Part shown: piece after piece, positions 58,323 to 64,000 of the stretch | How the letters are laid out: the number at the start of each line of letters is the position of its first letter | Numbering within the stretch: position 1 is the stretch's first letter | DNA from: Xiphydria camelus | Taxonomy: Eukaryota > Arthropoda > Insecta > Hymenoptera > Xiphydriidae | Direction of reading: 5' to 3' | Length of the DNA stretch: 64,000 nt | Assembly: GCA_963678675.1 (NCBI GenBank) | Contig: OY783196.1 | Location: 18,408,138-18,472,137, forward strand | Made by a program: the position numbers and the translations under genes | The notes under the pieces: model-generated | Database searches by the model: none | Told to the model about the DNA's origin: nothing | Seen by the model: the letters and a program-made list of their open reading frames with translations, nothing else

Positions 58323-61300
58323 CACATGGTTATGCAGTTGCATAAACTATGTAATGGATATCAAAACGCGTAACGCGCATATAATTTTTTCGTAATCCAT
58401 CACGTAGAATATATCGTTTTCTAATTTATTCATCCAATAGGTGGCCCAATCTGGTCATTTGATCAATTTGATACGAACTAATTTTATTTCAAAGAACCGC
58501 GTACAAATCAATTTAGAAAATAATCGATTCACCGCGAAGCCTGCGCGGTATTTCGATACGAAATCCAGTTTGCGTTCCCGCGACGATACGTAGACTTTTC
58601 GACCGACGTCATCTCGATCGATATAACGGGCTGCTTTTCCTCTCGGGGTCTCCGTACCCCGAATGGCGGCACGATGATTCAGGATTCGGTAGTCCGGTTT
58701 CCAAGGTGCAGCCGGCATGACACGGCTCCTGTAACCAGATATCCACTACTTAGGTTCCGAATGCTCGGTGCGTACGTTTAGTTAAACATTGTACATAAAT
58801 ACGAGGAGTCGTGGCTCATAACCGGGCCGTGGGTGTTCCAGTGAAATTCAACACCGCGCGGACACTCGCGACGACGCACGAGCGTGTTCGTGCGTTCGCG
58901 GTTCGACGGGGAAGCGCGAGACGTGAAAGGACGGGGGTCGAACGGTCAGGGTCGGTGAGCACGGTCGCGAGTCGGTCAGATTTATCGTTCGCTCACTCTC
59001 CGCGAGGCGGTATCGCGAGGCGAGGATCCTCGCCGTAAATTTTGCGAATTCCAATAATCGTAAATATCTGCGCGCGCTTATTTTCCGCGCTGATATCGAA
59101 ATCGCGATATTTTCCCGGAAGGACATAATTCGGAGAGCGCGCTCGTGTTTCGCATCCTCGCGTACCCTTGACGCCCAAAAAACTTTGGTTTATGGGGCCG
59201 GTACAGCTATGCGTCAGCGATGACCTATCCATTGAACGCGTATCGCACCGCGAGCGAGCGAGACGCGTGGATACAGCGTCTGGCTTTGAGCGGGAAGAAA
59301 CGCGTAAGAGTGCGAGGTCAGGAGGAATTTCAGGGACTTCGCGTGCGCGAGTCCGCGAGGAATAAAAAGCAGAGCCGCGCGCGCGGCAAAGGGGAAACGA
59401 AATACGGAGTCGCGGTGCGGATGAAAGGAGCTCTTCATAGCGCGGGGAATCTACGCGGGGAGTCCCGCGATTAAGTACGAGTATCTCTCGTTGGAAATTT
59501 GGGATCGATCGATATAGAAATTCTCCGAAAGTCGCGCGAGGGATCGTCGCGCGTGGATCGCCTCGATCCGGACTCGCGTTTTTGCGTCATCTTCCTTTTC
59601 ACCTTCCACCGGCAACTTGGAGCGCTGAAGCGGAAGCAGGCGAAAGGAGAAAAGACACTGGAGGGGGGCACCAGTCTCTCTCTCTCTACAAAAATTATGA
59701 GACAAATTCAAAACTTTCTCACGCACATTAAACGCGGACGGACTCGTTAATAAGCAATAACCGTGTTCGTATACGCATAAATTAAATCTAGCGCGCGCGC
59801 GCTCGCGCCTGCATTAAGCTAATTAATTTACAAAATTGTCAAATCCGCCGCGGGGCTATAGGGGAGATAAATAACGTCGGGTTAGCACCACGGACATGCA
59901 TCATCGTGAATCAACGTCTCCCTCGGCCCCCCCACACCCGGAACCAACGACCACCGACGACTATCAACCGTATTCCGCTTAACAGTGCGAGAGAGAGTCG
60001 GGCGCGTACTATTTACGCGAAGTATAACGAGACGTTAACGCCGGAATTAACGAGGCAGATGCGAGCCTCGGCACTGCGGCGAGCGCGTTATTTACGCTGA
60101 TTTTTCGCGCGTCTTTAAATAAAGCCTGAGCGAAACGACGGGACAATTAAGTCGGTCTGTCAACGACGAGGGATTACGGCCGCGAGATACGATCTCGAGA
60201 TGCGCTCGTAAACGGGTAGCCTGGCGCGGAGAGTCCGGCCGAGAAGCATCGATTTCGCCGTCGGTACGCGAGCGGCGTCGAACGACCCTCATCGATTCTC
60301 GCTTTACGGGAGGAGTATCTGCTTCGCACGCGCGCGCGCGCGCGCGCTCACTCGCTCGTGCGGCCGAGATGTCGCGATCTTTATCAGTCACGCGGAGTGC
60401 GCGCAACCGATCCGCGTCTATCGAGAGCGTTTCGCGTGATCTGCATATATCCGCGACGCGAACAGGGCGGTTCGTTCGCGGAGAAGCGGTTCGATCGAGG
60501 ATCGAATCGACCGTTCGAATACGAAGAGGTCCGGGTAGCGCGGGTAACGGAGGAGAAAGGGAGAGACGCGGGACGCGGGTGCCTCGGAACGTGGGAAGAG
60601 AAAGGGGTGCCGATGAATCGGTGTCCGTGCGAGTCGAACTTTGTCTTCGGCGAGCGGCAGGAGTAGGATTTCAACGCGCGAGGCGCACGATCGTCGTGTG
60701 CCTATAAGGAGGCGTTCGATAGGACGGTCTCCCTCGGCTATTGTCACCGTGGTCCAGTCGCCCCGGTCTCACGGGCGTTAATTTATTAACCGCTGCCCCG
60801 GCCACTTTGTTCCTCGCGGAGGTGCGAGGTGCGCTCCTTCTTCCTTCTTCGGGCCGTGGACGAGGGTTAAATGTGTCGTCGTCGTCGTACGAGGCACGGT
60901 CCTCAGGGATGCCGTTGCATCGTAGCAATGAGAGGGCCGCAAAGGGGTCACGCGACATACGTCGTTACAACGGGACACGAGCGCAGAAACACCAGAGGAG
61001 ATCAGAAGCGTTTCGTTTACAATTGTGAAGGAAGAGGCGGAGGGAGAGAAAGAAAAGAAGACGAGGACGCGCGCTTGGTCGGCGCATCGATAACATCGCC
61101 AACGAGGCAACCGGTACCCGGTCTCGCGAACTGGGCGAAACATCACGGATGGTCTCTCTCTTTTTTCATCTCTTGCTCCCTCTCTCTCCCTCACCACACG
61201 CTGGTCGGCCCTGCCCTGCCGACACGAACGCGTCGATATGCACGAACCGCATCTGGATCGCGATCGACGCAGAAGCCAGGGGTACCGGGGAGAACGGCGG

Positions 61301-62171
61301 CGAGATAAGATCGGCGAGAAACCGGTGGCTCGCTCGATAAGGCTCGCCCGATCATTCGCCACACTTCCCGGCCCTCCTCCGCTGCGGCAAGGGCGATGCC
61401 AATAAGCAACGCGGCTTTATCGCCTCTTCTCCGTAATGGAATTAGGTCCTCGCTCTTTTCCCGCGCCATTTCTGTCCGTCAGCTCGCCCGCTCGCCGATC
61501 CTGCCATCGGGTCTCTCTCGATAACGACGACGGGGACACGGCTGTATTACCTACTCGCGCGCGGAAGTGGGAGGGAGTCGTCGTTTCCATAAATTTCATA
61601 TCCGCGTGTAGCTCTGGTAGCTAGGCGCAGGTATAGCAGGCGCTGCAGGTACACGACGATGCGATAAGGCGGAGACCCGTGGCTGTCGCGCGGTCGTTCG
61701 CGTCAACTGCACATACGCGCCGCGCGCATACTTCGGTACACGCGCGTAGAACGCGTCGCGCGCCCCACTCTCGTTCCACGTTACTTGTCAGCGGTTGAAG
61801 AACCCTATAAGCGTTTTGTAAAGAAGATTTTTAAGCGTCTCGTTTCCGAGCCGCGTCCACGAGTGTGTCCGACGATTTGTTACAATTAGGAGTTGATCGA
61901 GCGGTCCGATAGTAGCCCCTGGGACCGCAATAACCCTACGTTATTCCTAATCCGTGGACCAGCTAGTTTCCTGTTACGAGAGTAAGCCGGGAAATGCTCA
62001 ATGGTAATCGTGTTAGCATGTAACGGTGACACCCTCTTCCCGTGTCCCACCGGTCCCCGTCGACCCGACGCAACGAGACGGTGGGACGAGCCGTTGCGTT
62101 GGTCCAGTGCCACCTACACCGTCACCTCCGTTAGAATGCATCTTCGGGAGAATTCCCACGAGAGAGAATAT
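58323..62171. other. GC-rich region without recognised gene
   Basis: A (GC)n run lies at about 60330-60348. Frames are composition-driven; no supported exon. Confidence 0.45.
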
Positions 62172-62606
62172 CCCGTGCAGAAAAAGGTTAGAGGCAGCCG
62201 TAACATTTGAATGGCCTTATCAGGGTAAAGATAGAATATTCCTAGAATTAAAAAGGAAAGATGGCCCTGATAAGGCCTTAACGATATGTACCAGTATGAA
62301 TTTCCCGCAAGACCCTGATGGGGCTATCGTTCGTATTTTTTTTCGCCACCATAATAAATCGATCCGTTATCGCTATTTCAACTCAAATATTTGTTACAGT
62401 AACTTAAATAATGTTACACTAATAAGTTTTTTTGTGTACGTTAAGGCATTCTGTCGATTTAGGAACTTTTCAGAGCCATGTTACGCAATCCCAAGTGGAG
62501 CAGGAAATGTAAACTTATTGCAGCCCGGATCATGTGCATGGCCCTGTTAAATTCCGGGAAAATCTAGCAGGGCCCTTCCAATCTCCCTAACATCTTTCTG
62601 CACGGG
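62172..62606. mobile_element. CCCGTGCAGAAA-ended MITE
   Basis: Left CCCGTGCAGAAAAAGGTTAG faces right CTAACATCTTTCTGCACGGG, with TAT on both sides (62169-62171, 62607-62609). Internally, GGCCTTATCAGGG faces CCCTGATAAGGCC at about 62212-62276. The 174-codon frame across it is repeat sequence. A 3-bp duplication hints at PIF/Harbinger, but the evidence is thin. Confidence 0.75.
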
Positions 62607-64000
62607 TATCTGCAGTCGCGAGGAGAAACGTAGATCCAACTCCAACCGTCTGTACGCGTACGCGCGACTCCCTCCGCATTTTCGACGTCGTACGGGAAAA
62701 CGTTCGCTCGCTGCACAGATCTCTCCAATCGCGCGCGAGTCTTCTTTCTCTGCCATTTTTATTCCCTCCAATCTGCAAATGCGCAAAGGCGATAGAGAAG
62801 TGGGTCGCTCGGAAGGGAACGCGTATGACGTAGGTACTCGTATCCATGTAGATACGTACTTCTGGAAGAAGGGTTTACGGTCATTTCGCGACGGAGTCAA
62901 ATCCTGGCGCCCTGCGGACGAGACTTCCCATCGACGTAAATCCAGCGAAGCGGCAGCCAGCGCGCGCTGCAGCGACGACTCGCGCGCGCGCGGGAGGAGC
63001 GGGAGACGAGCCGTAACTCTATCCGCCGCGCGCGTCCGACAACGCTCCTAGAAGGCGTATCAATAAATTCCTGATAAGAGCGGGCTTTGGCTCAGATCGT
63101 GTCCGCATACATCAACGTCGCGCACGGCCCTTTCTTCCATTCTTACGACCTTTCACCGTGGATCGCGCGTCGTTCGTTCCTCCGCCGGGAGGACGAACGC
63201 CGATCGACCGCGCTCCGCGCGCGGCTGCATGAGCGCGTCACGCGTCCGGGTGATCGATTCCTCCGCCGCTATCGAGACATTCGACGAATCCCTTTTCGGT
63301 GCTGCGCTCGGCCACCCCCGCGCGTCTACCGGGCGGTACGCGTCGGCGTCGCTCATTCTCGTCGTCGCGTAGCTGTCGACGCGATCGTCCCGTTAAACGA
63401 CGAACCGCGCACCGACGGAGACCCGGAAGGGAGCCGTCTCGCGGAGGTGTATTTCTCATCCAAAGAATTGGCCAAAGGTGGGACGAAGGAGAGTTCGCCT
63501 CGCCGTATCAGCGGGAAAGCCTCTCCTTCTCGAACGACACGCGGTAGGTGAGCGGACGGTGGAGGCGAGGGACGCGAAAGGGGAAACGTTTACGAAGTTG
63601 TTTCGCGCATTTGCCGCGAGGATTTCTGTCGATTGGAATGCACGATGCGCGGCGAAACTGGTCGCACGCTCCCTGCAGGTGGTGGTGGAGGAGGAGGAGG
63701 AGGAGTAGGAGGACGCGAAGGAAGAGGAGACGTCCTTCGCGATTCTCGCGCGAAAACGTTAGGATCTTTGTTTTACGGGAATATTAGAATTTCTCGACGC
63801 AACGCGTCACGCTGAAACTGACGATCTTCGGGAATTCCGTATCTCGCGCCATCGACTTCGACGCGGAGATAAGGGACGGCATCGGGATGGTGATCGCAGG
63901 TGACAATGGACCCCTCGACGTACGCGAATGCCGCGAGATATCGATTTGAGCGCCGCGCGAATCGGCGGTATCGCGCGCGATCGCTGGATTATCACGCTTC
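62607..64000. other. GC-rich region at window end
   Basis: A GGT/GGA trinucleotide tract at 63677-63712 is purine-rich. No supported exon. Confidence 0.45.

Noticed and set aside
62026..62550. 174-codon frame with a protein-like middle
   Set aside because: Most of it lies inside the CCCGTGCAGAAA element, whose inverted halves generate the reading.

Overview
The window looks like eukaryotic nuclear DNA from an arthropod, most likely an insect; Hymenoptera (an ant or bee) is my best guess. Supporting signs are spliced genes with gt-ag introns, a metazoan DUSP11-type gene, many short Tc1/mariner-like and PIF/Harbinger-like elements, GC- and CpG-rich intergenic DNA cut by AT-rich repeat islands, long (TC)n arrays and a 200-base assembly gap. 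Nothing suggests a bacterial or phage origin. No species-diagnostic gene was seen, so the order is an inference.

The one gene I can name is a RNA/RNP-interacting phosphatase (DUSP11/PIR1 family, RNA 5'-triphosphatase) on the + strand. Four exons are visible: 13464-13507, 23411-23471, 23722-23768 and 25065-25855. Their splice phases match at every junction, and they encode the catalytic HCxxGxxRTG loop followed by a long proline-rich tail. The upstream exons, which should carry the N-terminal substrate region, were not found here. The first visible intron is about 9.9 kb and is packed with nested mobile elements. A second, unrecognised gene is supported by three phase-compatible exons on the - strand (7648-7919, 6853-6903, 6622-6752).

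The rest is dominated by short non-autonomous repeats. The clearest pattern is a set of palindromic 190-330 bp elements whose interiors differ but whose ends share a CAC(N)GAGAAAA-like motif, often flanked by a TA dinucleotide on both sides. They occur at about 0.8, 1.7, 2.6, 4.0, 10.1, 13.0, 13.2, 13.6, 15.3, 17.0, 19.8, 20.2, 32.8, 39.4, 39.8, 48.4 and 52.5 kb. Other families are: a CAGTACTCCCTCC element (two copies at 17.3 and 17.8 kb); a 914-bp CAGTGCTCCCTGG element nested in another repeat at 20.4 kb; long hairpins at 19.1-19.8 and 20.7 kb; a GAGGCTAAACTTACTCGC pair (55.7 and 58.1 kb); a 435-bp CCCGTGCAGAAA element (62.2 kb); and a 664-bp PIF/Harbinger-type element (56.4 kb) that still carries an exon for a MADF DNA-binding domain.

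Layout: 1-6.6 kb GC-rich DNA with repeat islands; 6.6-7.9 kb exons of an unknown - strand gene; 13.5-26.1 kb the DUSP11 gene with a repeat graveyard in its intron at 17-21.4 kb; 26-64 kb mostly GC-rich, apparently non-coding DNA (intergenic or long introns) with scattered MITEs, microsatellites and one or two possible untranslated first exons (ending at 38102 and 47165). The many long open frames in the GC-rich parts overlap on both strands and lack splice or domain support, so they are not called as genes.
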